NCBI RefSeq assembly: GCF_000488255.1
Contig: NZ_KI530745.1
Coordinates: forward strand, 62,001 to 126,000
Reading direction: 5' to 3'
From: Acinetobacter indicus CIP 110367
GTDB taxonomy: Bacteria > Pseudomonadota > Gammaproteobacteria > Pseudomonadales > Moraxellaceae
DNA: 64,000 bases
Part shown: in pieces, positions 7,511 to 15,941 of the stretch
Layout: each line of letters starts with the position of its first letter
How positions within the stretch are numbered: the stretch's first letter is position 1
Notes under the pieces: generated by a model
What the model was told of the DNA's origin: nothing
What the model saw: the letters and a program-made list of their open reading frames with translations, nothing else
The model's database searches: none
Program-made: the position numbers and the translations under genes

Positions 7511-7957
7511 ATGCAACACAGCGTACAGTTACACCGTATATTTCAGGCGCCATTATCACGGGTGTATCGGGCCTTTGTCGATCCGCATGCTTTAGTCAAA
7601 TGGATGGCGCCACATGGTTTTATCGTGCAGATTGAACAGTTTGAACCCGTGGTCAACGGTCAATATAAAATTGCCTTTTGTAATTTGAGCACGGGCAAAT
7701 GCCACGGTTTTCACGGGCAGTATCTGGAAGTGATTCCCGAGCAGCGACTGCGTTATCAGGATGAGTTTGATAGCCCAGATTTACCCGGACTGATTCAGGT
7801 CACGATTGAGTTTAAGGCGGTATCGGTCGGAACCGAAGTCTGGATTCAGCAGGACAATCTGCCCGATGCCATTCCCGTCGATGGTTGTTATTTGGGCTGG
7901 CAGGAATGTCTGGATTTACTCAGCCTGCTGGTGACCCCTGACATTCCGGATGAGTAA
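7511..7957 (+). CDS. SRPBCC / AHSA1 domain protein
   Basis: 148 residues of one START-like domain. Family features are the opening HRIFQAPLSRVYRAFVDPHALVKWMAP, then YLEVIPEQRLRYQDEF and a C-terminal helix with GWQECLDLLSLL. Such proteins (Aha1-like, bacterial CalC/YndB type) bind hydrophobic ligands in a cavity; the ligand is unknown. The stop overlaps the start of the DUF488 gene by eight bases, so the two are very likely translated from one message. Confidence 0.85.
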   Translation: MQHSVQLHRIFQAPLSRVYRAFVDPHALVKWMAPHGFIVQIEQFEPVVNGQYKIAFCNLSTGKCHGFHGQYLEVIPEQRLRYQDEFDSPDLPGLIQVTIEFKAVSVGTEVWIQQDNLPDAIPVDGCYLGWQECLDLLSLLVTPDIPDE

Positions 7958-8318
7958 AACCATGCCCATTGCTACCAAACGTATTTATCAGGCTGTAAGC
8001 AAGCAGGACGGTACCCGGATTCTGCTGGACCGGATCTGGCCGCGCGGGATCAAAAAAGCCGATGCCCAGATTGACCTGTGGCCGAAGGATTTAACCCCCT
8101 CGACCGAACTGCGTAAATGGTTCCATGAAGATACTGAGCGGCACTGGCCCGAGTTTCAGCAGCGTTATCGGCAAGAGTTGCAGCAGCATTTGGACGTGGT
8201 GGAGGAAATCCGGCAACTGGCGCAGAAGGGACCAATTACCCTGTTAACCGCAGCAGAAAACGAACAGCATAATCATCTGCAGGTGTTTAAACAGCTGCTG
8301 GAACACCCGGGCAAATAA
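7950..8318 (+). CDS. DUF488 family protein (YeaO-like)
   Basis: 122 residues. Recognised by [27 protein letters not shown] near the N-terminus, followed by [18 protein letters not shown] and a final [20 protein letters not shown], typical of the YeaO branch of DUF488. The biochemical role is not known. The start overlaps the upstream AHSA1-type gene by eight bases. No signal peptide; cytoplasmic. Confidence 0.85.
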   Translation: MSKTMPIATKRIYQAVSKQDGTRILLDRIWPRGIKKADAQIDLWPKDLTPSTELRKWFHEDTERHWPEFQQRYRQELQQHLDVVEEIRQLAQKGPITLLTAAENEQHNHLQVFKQLLEHPGK

Positions 8319-8428
8319 CACAAATATTGTTATTAATCCCTAAACCGGTTAGGGATTTTAACGTGATGAAAAATATAAATGTTATAGTAGACCTTTATAT
8401 TTTTTATTTTGCTCGTTTCGAGGTTTTT

Positions 8429-8773
8429 ATGTCTTTACCGAATTGCCCAAAATGCCAGTCCGAATATACCTATCAAGATGGTGACTTGCTGATTTGTCCT
8501 GAATGCGCACATGAATGGAAAGAAGGGGAGCAGGCAGAAGCCGAGGCCGGCGCCATCATTAAAGATGCCAATGGTAATGTACTGGCCGATGGCGATACCG
8601 TGACGGTGATTAAAGACCTGAAAATTAAAGGTTCATCTTCTGTGGTGAAAGTGGGTACCAAAGTGAAAAATATCCGCCTATTGCCAGAAGCATCAGATGG
8701 TCATGATATTGACTGTAAAGTAGATGGTATTGGCGCAATTAAACTGAAATCGGAATATGTGAAAAAAGCATAA
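8429..8773 (+). CDS. phnA: PhnA/YjdM family zinc ribbon protein
   Basis: 114 residues from the ATG at 8429, chosen because GAGG precedes it and the protein starts [18 protein letters not shown] as in the family; the longer frame from 8327 is not credible. An N-terminal zinc ribbon (CPKC and CPEC) is followed by the PhnA beta domain with [20 protein letters not shown] and [10 protein letters not shown]. Despite the name the family is not shown to degrade phosphonates and its role is unclear. It is monocistronic. Confidence 0.9.
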   Translation: MSLPNCPKCQSEYTYQDGDLLICPECAHEWKEGEQAEAEAGAIIKDANGNVLADGDTVTVIKDLKIKGSSSVVKVGTKVKNIRLLPEASDGHDIDCKVDGIGAIKLKSEYVKKA

Positions 8774-8866
8774 TCGCACTGTTTCTCTTGGGTTTTATCT
8801 TGCTTTGAAGCAGGGTAAAACCCTGAATTTTTAAGATCACATCTGCACCATATCGGGAGAAGGCTG

Positions 8867-9232
8867 ATGCCACATATCCATCTTGAATATTCAGATCAGC
8901 TGCAGGCGCTTGAAATGAAGCCTTTGCTCAGTCGTATCAACCGGACGCTGGTCGAGAATGGCCTGTTTGGTAATGCCTCTGATATTAAAAGTCGCGCCAT
9001 CTGCCAGCAGGACTATGTGATTGGACTGGATGAAAGCGCACAGGCCTATGTGCATGCCAAAATCTCGATTTTAAAAGGCCGTAGTACCGCCCTAAAGCAG
9101 GAAATTTCCCGGACCGTGCTGGAGGTGTTGCAGGATTATCTGCCGCCACAGAATGAATTGACGTTGCAACTGTGTGTCGAAATTCTGGAAATGGACCCGG
9201 ATATTTACAGCAAAGCCATCATTCATCCTTAA
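8867..9232 (+). CDS. 5-carboxymethyl-2-hydroxymuconate delta-isomerase family protein
   Basis: 121 residues starting MPHIHLEYS, with the proline at position 2 that serves as catalytic base in this tautomerase-like family (HpaF/CHMI). Family features continue with LLSRINRTLVENGLF and the basic/aromatic C-terminal half. In homoprotocatechuate degradation CHMI isomerises the ring-cleavage product, but no other hpa genes are near, so the true substrate may differ. A 32-base piece of this gene (8883-8914) recurs at 60626-60657. Confidence 0.8.
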   Translation: MPHIHLEYSDQLQALEMKPLLSRINRTLVENGLFGNASDIKSRAICQQDYVIGLDESAQAYVHAKISILKGRSTALKQEISRTVLEVLQDYLPPQNELTLQLCVEILEMDPDIYSKAIIHP

Positions 9233-9399
9233 TATTTTTCTCTTGCAATGGCACAGCGGTGTATGTGCCATTTTACTGCTTTCAATATTTCCCATCTTCA
9301 TCTACTGTACTGTTTCTTGCTGAAATTAGGCGTTTTTTTACAGGAATCTATTTGAAATAAATAACCGAAGCTCGTACATAATAAATAAAGAGCAACAGG

Positions 9400-11877
9400 A
9401 TGTGCCCAGCCATGCGAAAACAGAACAATAAACCGGGTCTGCTCCAGCCAGAAGCGCAGCCACCGCGTCCCCATCACTGGAAGCCGGAAAAATCTGCCGC
9501 CAGTTGGGTCAAGCGGGATATTGAAACCCAGAATATTGTCCGGGTGATGGCCGGTTTTGTGATTAGCGCGGTGATTATTGCGGCGCTGTATTTTGGTCAG
9601 GATGTGCTGATTCCGCTGGCACTGGCTATTTTGCTGGCATTTTTGCTGGAACCTCTGGTGTCACGGTTAAAAAAATGGGGACTGCCACAGCTGCCGTCGA
9701 TTGCCATTGTTATGATTTTCACCATTAGTGTGCTGGCTGGACTGGGCAGTTATCTGGGTTTTCAGCTCAAAGATTTAAGTCAAGAATTACCGCAATATCA
9801 GGACACCATTCAGCAAAAACTGAATACGGTGAAATCGCTAACCTCTGGCCCTAGTGCCTGGGATGGGGCCAAAACCACTTTCGATACGGTGGAAAGCTCG
9901 TTTGAAGGCATCAATCAGGTCGAGCAGGAAAAGGGTGTGCAGAATGTCAAGGTGGTCGGACTGGAGCAAAGTCCTTCCGATGCCGCCATGGAGTGGGGCA
10001 GCAAGATTTTAAGCCCGATTGCCACCATTGGTATCGTATTTTTATTTGTGGTGCTGATTTTAATTAGCCGTAAAGATCTGCATGACCGCTTGTTGCGTCT
10101 GCTTGGCGGTAATTTGAATATTGGTACCGATGTGCTGGATGAAGCCGGCCAGCGCATTGGTACCTATTTGCGCATGCAATTGCTGGTCAATGTCACCTAT
10201 GGCATTCCGATGGCAGCCGGACTGTGGTTTATTGGCGTGCCTGCGGCCATCATGTGGGGCATGCTGGCGGTGGTGCTGCGCTTTGTGCCTTATGTCGGCC
10301 CGATCATTTCTGCGGTGTTCCCGTTAACGCTGGCTTTTGCGGTGGATCCAGGCTGGAATATGTTCCTCTGGACGCTGGGCCTGATTCTGCTGCTGGAGCT
10401 GATCAGTAATAACATCATTGAGCCGTGGTTATATGGCGAAAGTACCGGCCTGACTACCTTGTCGATTATTCTGGCTGCCACCTTCTGGACCTTAATCTGG
10501 GGACCAATTGGTCTGATTTTATCAACACCGTTAACGGCCTGTTTGCTGGTGCTGTCGCACTATATTCCGGCGTTGGGCTTTGTCAAAGTGTTAATTGGCA
10601 GTGCCCCGGTGCTGTCACCGCCCGAACGTTTTTATCAGCGTTTGGTGGCCGATGAAGTACATGATGCGCTGGATGTGGCTAATGCATATATCCAGCAGGA
10701 GCTGCCGAAAAAAACGAATGAAGAAGCGCTGGTCCGGAAAATCAATAATTTCTATGATGAAGTGGCGATTCCTGCGATTTGCCTGTTTTCGCAGGTCCAT
10801 AATACCGAGGCCAGCGCCGAACACCGTTTGCGCATGCATCAGGGTTTAAAACGGTTTAATCATGAATTTCAGCAGCAATATCCGCTACAGACCGAACTGA
10901 ACAACCCCAAAGTCATGTGTCTGGGGGCACGTTGGGAGGTGGATGTGCTGGCCTCTGCCATGCTGGCCCATGGCCTGAACCTGAAAAAGATTGCTGCCTG
11001 TAGCCATGCCGATGCCTTGATTCAATCGCGCTCGGATGTGTTGAGTGCCGTGCCGGAATCGACCGACATCATCTGTATCACTATTTTCCATCAGCAACCG
11101 ATGGCGCAAATCCGCCTGTTGAATCACCGGATACGTACACTAAAACCGCAGATCAAACTGGTGTTTGCTTTGCTGGGCAATCAGTCGACGCATTTGCGTG
11201 ATGAGATTGAGCGTCTGTTTCAGCCGGAAGCGGTGGTAAATAGTGTGAATGAACTGATGCTGAATATGGATATGCTGCTGATGGCACAAGGGGAAAACCC
11301 GGCGGCGGCACTGATGCATGACAATGAGGCTGAACGTTTACAAGCTTTGCATGAACTGGATTTATTGCAGTCGGAATTGCTGCCAATTTACAGCCAGTAT
11401 ATTGAAGAAGCGCGGCAGGCCTTTGATGTGAAATATGCCCAGATTTCGCTGGTCGATGCCGGGCAGGTGCATACTCCGGCCAGTCCGCTGGCAGAAGCGG
11501 TGGAGTCGCCGATCCACGCAGCGCAGCGCCGTGAAGAATCGATTTGTACCCATCTGGTTTATCAGAATGAAGCGCTGGTCATTGAAGATATTCAGCGTGA
11601 TCCACGCTTCCGGCAGTATCCTCATCTGGCCAGACAGAAAATCCGTTTTTATGCCGGGGTACCCATTCAAAGCAAACAGGGGCTGGCCATAGGCAGCTTA
11701 TGTATTCTGGACAAGCAGGTGCGGCAGATGTCTGAAGAAGATCTGGATTTGCTGAAAGCACTGGCGCTGGATTTACAGGAAACCTTAAGCAGCGAACGTC
11801 TGCGCAAACAGAAGCTGGAGGAAATCCTGCGTTTGGGCCAGCCCGATTTAAGTCAGGCCGTGGTGACAGATTCCTAA
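9400..11877 (+). CDS. AI-2E family (PerM-like) membrane protein with C-terminal GAF domain
   Basis: 825 residues. Residues about 45-400 form an AI-2E/PerM transporter with some eight hydrophobic segments; the family signature is in LRFVPYVGPIISAVFPLTLAFA and the later NNIIEPWLYG and WGPIGLILSTPLTACL. About residues 400-635 are soluble, with a B12-binding-like or receiver-like Rossmann region (VMCLGARWEVDVLASAMLAHGL). Residues about 645-805 are a GAF domain (AGVPIQSKQGLAIGSLCILDKQVRQM). Family length is usually 350-650, so the sensor tail is an extension. Substrate unknown; transport of autoinducer-2 should not be assumed. The ATG at 9412 is an alternative start. Confidence 0.8.
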   Translation: MCPAMRKQNNKPGLLQPEAQPPRPHHWKPEKSAASWVKRDIETQNIVRVMAGFVISAVIIAALYFGQDVLIPLALAILLAFLLEPLVSRLKKWGLPQLPSIAIVMIFTISVLAGLGSYLGFQLKDLSQELPQYQDTIQQKLNTVKSLTSGPSAWDGAKTTFDTVESSFEGINQVEQEKGVQNVKVVGLEQSPSDAAMEWGSKILSPIATIGIVFLFVVLILISRKDLHDRLLRLLGGNLNIGTDVLDEAGQRIGTYLRMQLLVNVTYGIPMAAGLWFIGVPAAIMWGMLAVVLRFVPYVGPIISAVFPLTLAFAVDPGWNMFLWTLGLILLLELISNNIIEPWLYGESTGLTTLSIILAATFWTLIWGPIGLILSTPLTACLLVLSHYIPALGFVKVLIGSAPVLSPPERFYQRLVADEVHDALDVANAYIQQELPKKTNEEALVRKINNFYDEVAIPAICLFSQVHNTEASAEHRLRMHQGLKRFNHEFQQQYPLQTELNNPKVMCLGARWEVDVLASAMLAHGLNLKKIAACSHADALIQSRSDVLSAVPESTDIICITIFHQQPMAQIRLLNHRIRTLKPQIKLVFALLGNQSTHLRDEIERLFQPEAVVNSVNELMLNMDMLLMAQGENPAAALMHDNEAERLQALHELDLLQSELLPIYSQYIEEARQAFDVKYAQISLVDAGQVHTPASPLAEAVESPIHAAQRREESICTHLVYQNEALVIEDIQRDPRFRQYPHLARQKIRFYAGVPIQSKQGLAIGSLCILDKQVRQMSEEDLDLLKALALDLQETLSSERLRKQKLEEILRLGQPDLSQAVVTDS

Positions 11878-11955
11878 TGATTGCATCCTTGTCCACATAC
11901 GGCTGTTTGCATCTGGCCGTTAGGTTATCGTTTAAAACTAGGGGAGAGCAGTTCG

Positions 11956-12360
11956 TTGGCCTTTCATGATTTTTATCGCTTAAGTTCGCATGCGGTAATT
12001 TGTAATGCCCAGCAGCAGGTGCTGTTACTTAAAGCTACCTATGCCGATCAGGCCTGGGGCTTACCGGGTGGCGCGCTGGATATGGGGGAAACCATCCACG
12101 AGGCCTTAATTCGGGAATGTCAGGAAGAAATTGGCTGTCAGGTGCAGGTGGGGTATTTGTCGGGTGTGTATTTTCATGCAGCGGTGCAATCCCATGCTTT
12201 TATTTTTCGCTGTCATGTACCGGAAGATGCACAGATTCAGCTAAGCGATGAACATGCCGAATATCGCTGGTTTGATCTGGCGCAACTGGCGCCGGTTCAG
12301 CGGACTCGGGTAGAAGATTGTCTGAATTTTCAGGGCAATGTCATCAGCCGGAGTTTTTAA
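11956..12360 (+). CDS. Nudix hydrolase
   Basis: 134 residues from the TTG at 11956, chosen because GGGGAGAG lies nine bases upstream; the frame is open to 11881 with another TTG. A perfect Nudix box is present, GGALDMGETIHEALIRE followed by CQEEIG, with the metal-binding REcqEE. Such enzymes hydrolyse nucleoside diphosphates linked to other groups; the substrate is not predictable. It follows the AI-2E/GAF gene by about 80 bases and may be co-transcribed. Convergent with dusC. Confidence 0.85.
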   Translation: MAFHDFYRLSSHAVICNAQQQVLLLKATYADQAWGLPGGALDMGETIHEALIRECQEEIGCQVQVGYLSGVYFHAAVQSHAFIFRCHVPEDAQIQLSDEHAEYRWFDLAQLAPVQRTRVEDCLNFQGNVISRSF

Positions 12361-12442
12361 ACTGCGGCTTGCAAGATGATTACACAAAAGTGATCAAACA
12401 GTTGTTAGACAAGCCCTGTAAACAGCCGCGACAATGTTTGGT

Positions 12443-13396
12443 TTAGAGTGCCGTGTGTTGCGAGGCTTGCAGGGTGGCAATAATTTCATCCAGCTTTTTG
12501 ATACGTTTAATCTCATCCCACAGCGCTTTGGCTTCCGGGTAATGCTTTGACATCATGCCCAGCCATTGTTTATAACGCCCCAGCATACCAATTTCGGTTT
12601 TGGCCGGACCGTGAATAAAGCGAATTTGTAAATCAAGCAAATCTGGCCAGCTGAGTAAGGGTGCATCGGAGTTCTGACGGATACATTGGGTAAGGTCAGG
12701 GGTGGTGACGGCACCACGGCCAATCATTAAATCTTCACATCCCGATTCTAACTGGCATTGTTTGGCATCGGCATTGGTCCAGATTTCACCATTGGCAATC
12801 ACATTAATCTTTAGGGCTTCACGAATCGGGGCCAGCTGGTCCCAAAAGGCCGGTGGAGTATAGCCATCGGCTTTGGTGCGCGCATGGACCGTGACCCAGG
12901 AGGCGCCTGCATCTTCAATGGCATGGGCATTGTCCAGCATGAAGTTGCGATCCATATAGCCTAAGCGCATTTTGGCAGAAACCGGAATATGTGCCGGCAC
13001 GGCATCGCGCACAGCTTTGACCAGTTCATGTACCACCTCAGGTTCATCTAGCAGCACTGAACCGCCACGATGACGGTTTACGGTTTTGGCCGGACAGCCA
13101 AAGTTCAGGTCAATCGCTGGTGCGCCCATGGCTGCAACTTTGACCGCATTGGCAGCCAGCATGTCCGGGTTGTTGCCCAGAAACTGCACATGTACCGGAG
13201 TGCCAGCCGCAGTTTTACCGCCGTTCAATAATTCCGGGCAATAGCTGTGATAGATATGATCGGGCAGGATTGAGTCGGTGACCCGAATAAACTCAGTCAC
13301 ACACCAGTCGAAGCTGCCGACAGACGTGAGGACATCACGCATGATCGGATCGGTTAAGCCTTCCATGGGTGCAAGCACAAGTTTCAACGCGTTCAC
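12443..13396 (-). CDS. dusC: tRNA-dihydrouridine(16) synthase
   Basis: 317 residues. FMN-dependent TIM-barrel enzyme reducing uridine 16 in the tRNA D-loop. It opens LVLAPMEGLTDPIMRDVL as in DusC; the catalytic cysteine lies in LNFGCPAKTVNRHRGG; phosphate-binding residues are in VIANGEIW and CEDLMIGRGA. DusC rather than DusA or DusB is supported by PMEGLTD and by the length. Its upstream region on the right contains a pdif-like site (13495-13522), so its promoter is close to the boundary of the accessory island. Confidence 0.9.
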   Translation of the reverse strand: MNALKLVLAPMEGLTDPIMRDVLTSVGSFDWCVTEFIRVTDSILPDHIYHSYCPELLNGGKTAAGTPVHVQFLGNNPDMLAANAVKVAAMGAPAIDLNFGCPAKTVNRHRGGSVLLDEPEVVHELVKAVRDAVPAHIPVSAKMRLGYMDRNFMLDNAHAIEDAGASWVTVHARTKADGYTPPAFWDQLAPIREALKINVIANGEIWTNADAKQCQLESGCEDLMIGRGAVTTPDLTQCIRQNSDAPLLSWPDLLDLQIRFIHGPAKTEIGMLGRYKQWLGMMSKHYPEAKALWDEIKRIKKLDEIIATLQASQHTAL

Positions 13397-13494
13397 CTGT
13401 TAATTTGAAAAACGGTGTTATACGTTTTTTTTACTAAGATGTCTAGGAAAAGGTCTTTGAAGTATTGTGGAGTGAGATAAAGCTTAGCCTTTAT

Positions 13495-13522
13495 ATTGCG
13501 TATAAGAGGTTTTATGTTAAAG
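13495..13522 (+). other. pdif-like XerC/XerD recombination site 1
   Basis: XerC arm ATTGCGTATAA, 6-bp spacer GAGGTT, XerD arm TTATGTTAAAG. Arms differ by one base each from the Acinetobacter pdif consensus arms as remembered (ATTTCGTATAA and TTATGTTAAAT). Same orientation as the site at 15833. Confidence 0.7.
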
Positions 13523-13819
13523 AAAATATTAAATAATATAATAAATAAGTTATTGAATTTAATTAATTTTTAAAGAAAAAATATAGATTTTATAAGAAAA
13601 ATTAATATTTATATAAAAAAACTTGATTATTTTTATTTTTACTGTATATTTAACTTAACTAGAAAAAAAGTCTTGTTTCGGTAAATCTTCCTTAAGTATC
13701 GCAGTTTTAGTCATAATCCTTCGTTTTTTAGATTTTAAGTCTCATTCTTTATTATTTTCAAAGTTATTAATCAGTCAATAAAATGACTAAAAAATTATTA
13801 AAAATTAGTAGGATATATT
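13523..13819 (+). promoter_or_regulatory. AT-rich leader region of the cold-shock gene
   Basis: About 300 bases of extremely AT-rich DNA between the pdif site and csp, ending in the ribosome-binding site TAGGATATATT. It could hold the promoter and a long 5' untranslated region, as is usual for cspA-type mRNAs, which use the leader as a thermosensor. No conserved cold-box was [10 protein letters not shown]. Confidence 0.4.
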
Positions 13820-14035
13820 ATGTCAAACTCAAATGTTGTTAAAGGTACTGTTAAGTGGTTTAACGAAACTAAAGGTTTTGGTTTCATTCAACAAGAATCA
13901 GGTCCAGACGTTTTTGCTCATTTCAGCGAAATCGCGAGTTCAGGTTTCAAGACCTTATTTGAAGGCCAGCAAGTTGAATTCAGTGTAGCTCAAGGTCAAA
14001 AAGGACCGAATGCTGTAAATATTGTTGCTATCTAA
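13820..14035 (+). CDS. CspA-family cold-shock protein
   Basis: 71 residues of one cold-shock (OB-fold) domain. RNA-binding motifs RNP1 (KGFGFIQ) and RNP2 (DVFAHFSEI) are intact, after the standard [13 protein letters not shown] opening. Such proteins melt RNA secondary structure at low temperature. The long AT-rich leader and a strong terminator 20 bases downstream point to a single-gene, leader-controlled transcript. It lies within the pdif-bounded island, so it is probably an accessory paralogue rather than the main chromosomal CspA. Confidence 0.95.
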   Translation: MSNSNVVKGTVKWFNETKGFGFIQQESGPDVFAHFSEIASSGFKTLFEGQQVEFSVAQGQKGPNAVNIVAI

Positions 14036-14054
14036 GTAATAATAAGCAGTAATA

Positions 14055-14080
14055 AAAAGCACTCATAAGTGCTTTTTTTA
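14055..14080 (+). terminator. intrinsic terminator
   Basis: AAAGCACT-CATA-AGTGCTTTTTTT after the cold-shock gene. Confidence 0.9.
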
Positions 14081-14132
14081 TGCTTTAAAATGTTTTCAAA
14101 ATTGAAAAAATCTCTAAAAAATAGGATATAAG

Positions 14133-14360
14133 TTGTTAAAAGTAAATGATTTAATTGCAAAATCTAAAAATGGTACTGAAATTATTGTTTCATTAATTCC
14201 TCTACATAAAATGCAAAATACACGTCAAGGTTTAAAACAAATCGAAGTAGGTAAAAGAGTTCTACTGGAATCTGGAATCGAAGTTGATTTAAATTTGGAT
14301 GGCCGTACATTTTACACTTCTCTAAATCAGCTATTTAAATTAAATCATAAAGTTGCTTAG
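14133..14360 (+). CDS. hypothetical protein
   Basis: 75 residues from a TTG with TAGGATATAAG upstream, the same type of ribosome-binding site as csp. Not recognised; no signal peptide or membrane segment. Features seen: a basic N-terminal half (KVNDLIAKSKNGTEIIV) and a strand-like end (VDLNLDGRTFYTSLNQLFKL). The next gene also begins with a hydrophilic strand-rich sequence, and the two may be functionally linked. Very AT-rich. Confidence 0.5.
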   Translation: MLKVNDLIAKSKNGTEIIVSLIPLHKMQNTRQGLKQIEVGKRVLLESGIEVDLNLDGRTFYTSLNQLFKLNHKVA

Positions 14361-14426
14361 CGATAAATTTTTAAACATCAATAATTTATGTGGGATTTCC
14401 ACTGCAATTTTTTTAAGGAAATATAT

Positions 14427-14624
14427 ATGTTTAAACAGACTCTCAGCGTAAAAGACCAGTTTGGCGTTAAACACGCTATTCAAGCCACAGTGGATCATGA
14501 GTTTGCCAACACACAATCTCATTTGAATATAAAACATATCACCGTTGATGGTGAAGATATTCGACCTAGTTTTGAAATGCTTTTTCAAAGTACCTTAAGT
14601 GGAAAAATATTTAAAATCATCTAG
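14427..14624 (+). CDS. hypothetical protein
   Basis: 65 residues; the ATG at 14427 is preferred over that at 14388 because AAGGAA precedes it by seven bases. Not recognised. It is a soluble, strand-rich sequence (MFKQTLSVKDQFGVKHAIQ, then HLNIKHITVDGEDIRPSFEML). Both this and the preceding gene lie between the cold-shock gene and higBA in the pdif-bounded segment. Confidence 0.5.
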   Translation: MFKQTLSVKDQFGVKHAIQATVDHEFANTQSHLNIKHITVDGEDIRPSFEMLFQSTLSGKIFKII

Positions 14625-14733
14625 AAATATAGTTTTTATAAAATCTATAGTCTGAATGAAATATCAGGACCTACTCGCTATCATGCGGGTTTTTTATACC
14701 TAATATTTATATTTGTAAGCCTTTGCTTATGCG

Positions 14734-14763
14734 AAACGAGAGTTCACAGCTCTCGTTTTTTTA
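14734..14763 (+). terminator. intrinsic terminator
   Basis: AAACGAGAG-TTCACAG-CTCTCGTTT and a T run; separates the two small genes from higBA. Confidence 0.85.
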
Positions 14764-14810
14764 TTCTAAAACTGCTAAAATTCTTATACGCCATTGACGT
14801 ACTCAAACCT

Positions 14811-15131
14811 ATGCTATTCATTGAAACCAGTATTTTTACCAAGCAAATCAAAGAGCTTGTAAGTGATGAAGAGTATCGTCAGCTCCAGCAAGATCTCTTG
14901 GTACAGCCTGATAAAGGTGACTTAATCAAGAATGGCGGTGGCATTCGTAAAGTACGCTGTGCTCAAGGTAATAAAGGTAAAAGTGGCGGTATCCGTGTGA
15001 TCTATTACTGGGTCACAGAAGATGATCAGATATTTTTCCTAGTGGCTTATCCAAAGTCTACGAAGGATAATCTGACAGACAAAGAGACTTCGATCCTACG
15101 TCAATTAGTGAAGGAGCAATTTCATGGATAA
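14811..15131 (+). CDS. higB: HigB-like (RelE/ParE superfamily) toxin
   Basis: 106 residues. The RelE-fold core is visible in GGIRKVRCAQGNKGKSGGIRVIYYWVTEDDQIFFLVAYPKS, with the conserved basic residues and the R-V-I-Y strand of HigB2/RelE-type mRNA interferases that cut mRNA on the ribosome. The toxin gene comes first and overlaps the antitoxin by eight bases, the higBA order. Such pairs are common cargo of Acinetobacter pdif modules. No strong ribosome-binding site is seen before the ATG, as expected if toxin synthesis is kept low. Confidence 0.85.
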   Translation: MLFIETSIFTKQIKELVSDEEYRQLQQDLLVQPDKGDLIKNGGGIRKVRCAQGNKGKSGGIRVIYYWVTEDDQIFFLVAYPKSTKDNLTDKETSILRQLVKEQFHG

Positions 15132-15396
15132 CAACTTATTTGATGACCTGGTTGCTTCAATCAAAGAAGCTGGTGCCATCAAACGTAATGAGATAAAGGC
15201 AAGTCGAGTCACAGCGCTTGAATTGCCGGATATTAAAGAAGTACGTGAGAAAACTGGCTTAACCCAGGCAGAGTTTGCTGCACGTTTACATATCAGTGCG
15301 AGAACCTTGCAAAACTGGGAACAAGGCCGTCGCTATCCGACTGGTCCTGCAGCGACTTTAATTCGTATTCTAGATGCTCATCCGACTCTGATCTAA
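15124..15396 (+). CDS. higA: HigA-like antitoxin (XRE helix-turn-helix)
   Basis: 90 residues. The C-terminal half is an XRE/Cro HTH: VREKTGLTQAEFAARLHISARTLQNWEQGRRYPTG (read in parts), the type found in HigA2/NadS antitoxins. The N-terminal 40 residues probably wrap and neutralise the toxin. It presumably represses its own operon. AAGGAGCAATTTC gives a strong ribosome-binding site inside the toxin gene, so antitoxin synthesis should exceed toxin synthesis. A terminator follows at 15411. Confidence 0.9.
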   Translation: MDNNLFDDLVASIKEAGAIKRNEIKASRVTALELPDIKEVREKTGLTQAEFAARLHISARTLQNWEQGRRYPTGPAATLIRILDAHPTLI

Positions 15397-15410
15397 AGAG
15401 TTTAGATAAT

Positions 15411-15445
15411 AAAAAAACCCCGGTATCCTGCCGGGGGTTTCTATT
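15411..15445 (+). terminator. intrinsic terminator of higBA
   Basis: AAACCCCGG-TATCCTG-CCGGGGGTTT followed by a short T-containing run; an A run precedes it, so it may work in both directions. Confidence 0.85.
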
Positions 15446-15737
15446 GTTACTTGCTGTGCTTTTGTACCCTCTGGTCCATGTGCAATAACTTATAATTTTT
15501 GTTTTATGTTATGGAACTTCCTGTTCCTGATGAGTTCATCATAGGAAAGCTCCAGTTTTTCAGAATAGCCGCAAATAGCCGATATTCTTGTGCGTTCTAA
15601 CCTACAAAATAGCCTAAATTTTATCCACAGCAATTGGGGATAGTTTCACAACCTGGATCCGCACGAAATGGGCACTGTTTGCTAAATTGACTATTTTTTA
15701 AACAATTTTATTGGCAAGAAGTATTAAAACTGCTCAT

Positions 15738-15771
15738 AAAAAAGCCGACTTGTTTCAAAATCGGCTTTTTG
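15738..15771. terminator. hairpin with flanking A/T runs, bidirectional terminator
   Basis: AAAAAAGCCGA-CTTGTTTCAAAA-TCGGCTTTTT. No gene ends immediately before it on the plus strand; on the minus strand it lies about 170 bases after the 297-residue hypothetical gene. Confidence 0.7.
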
Positions 15772-15832
15772 TGCATTTTTTGGCTAGAGCGAAATTTTTA
15801 AGTCTTTGATATTTATATTAATATACAAGTGC

Positions 15833-15860
15833 ACTTCGTATAATATCCATTATGTTAAAT
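15833..15860 (+). other. pdif-like XerC/XerD recombination site 2
   Basis: XerC arm ACTTCGTATAA, spacer TATCCA, XerD arm TTATGTTAAAT. The XerD arm is identical to that of E. coli dif. It is in direct orientation to the site at 13495 and inverted to the site at 16864. Confidence 0.8.
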
Positions 15861-15941
15861 AGAAGGTAAATTGGTGGAAAAGTCCAGTTATTTTGGTGTT
15901 GTCTACGAGTAGATTATTAATGGATCTCACCTAATAGTTAA

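Noticed and set aside
14728..14794. XerC-arm-like half-sites TTATGCGAAAC (about 14728-14738) and TTATACGCCAT (14784-14794) before higB
   Set aside because: No XerD arm at the right spacing, so they are not counted as pdif sites.
15487..15514. TTATGTTATGG preceded by an AT-rich stretch, dif-like
   Set aside because: XerC arm does not match at 6-bp spacing.
15621..15629. DnaA box TTATCCACA near higBA
   Set aside because: A single 9-mer in an AT-rich gap with no other replication features.
15833..15860. Reading the site as the chromosomal dif at the replication terminus
   Set aside because: The spacer TATCCA differs from the common gamma-proteobacterial TGTATA and two more sites lie close by; gene orientation here does not show a clear switch. 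Left open, but pdif is simpler.
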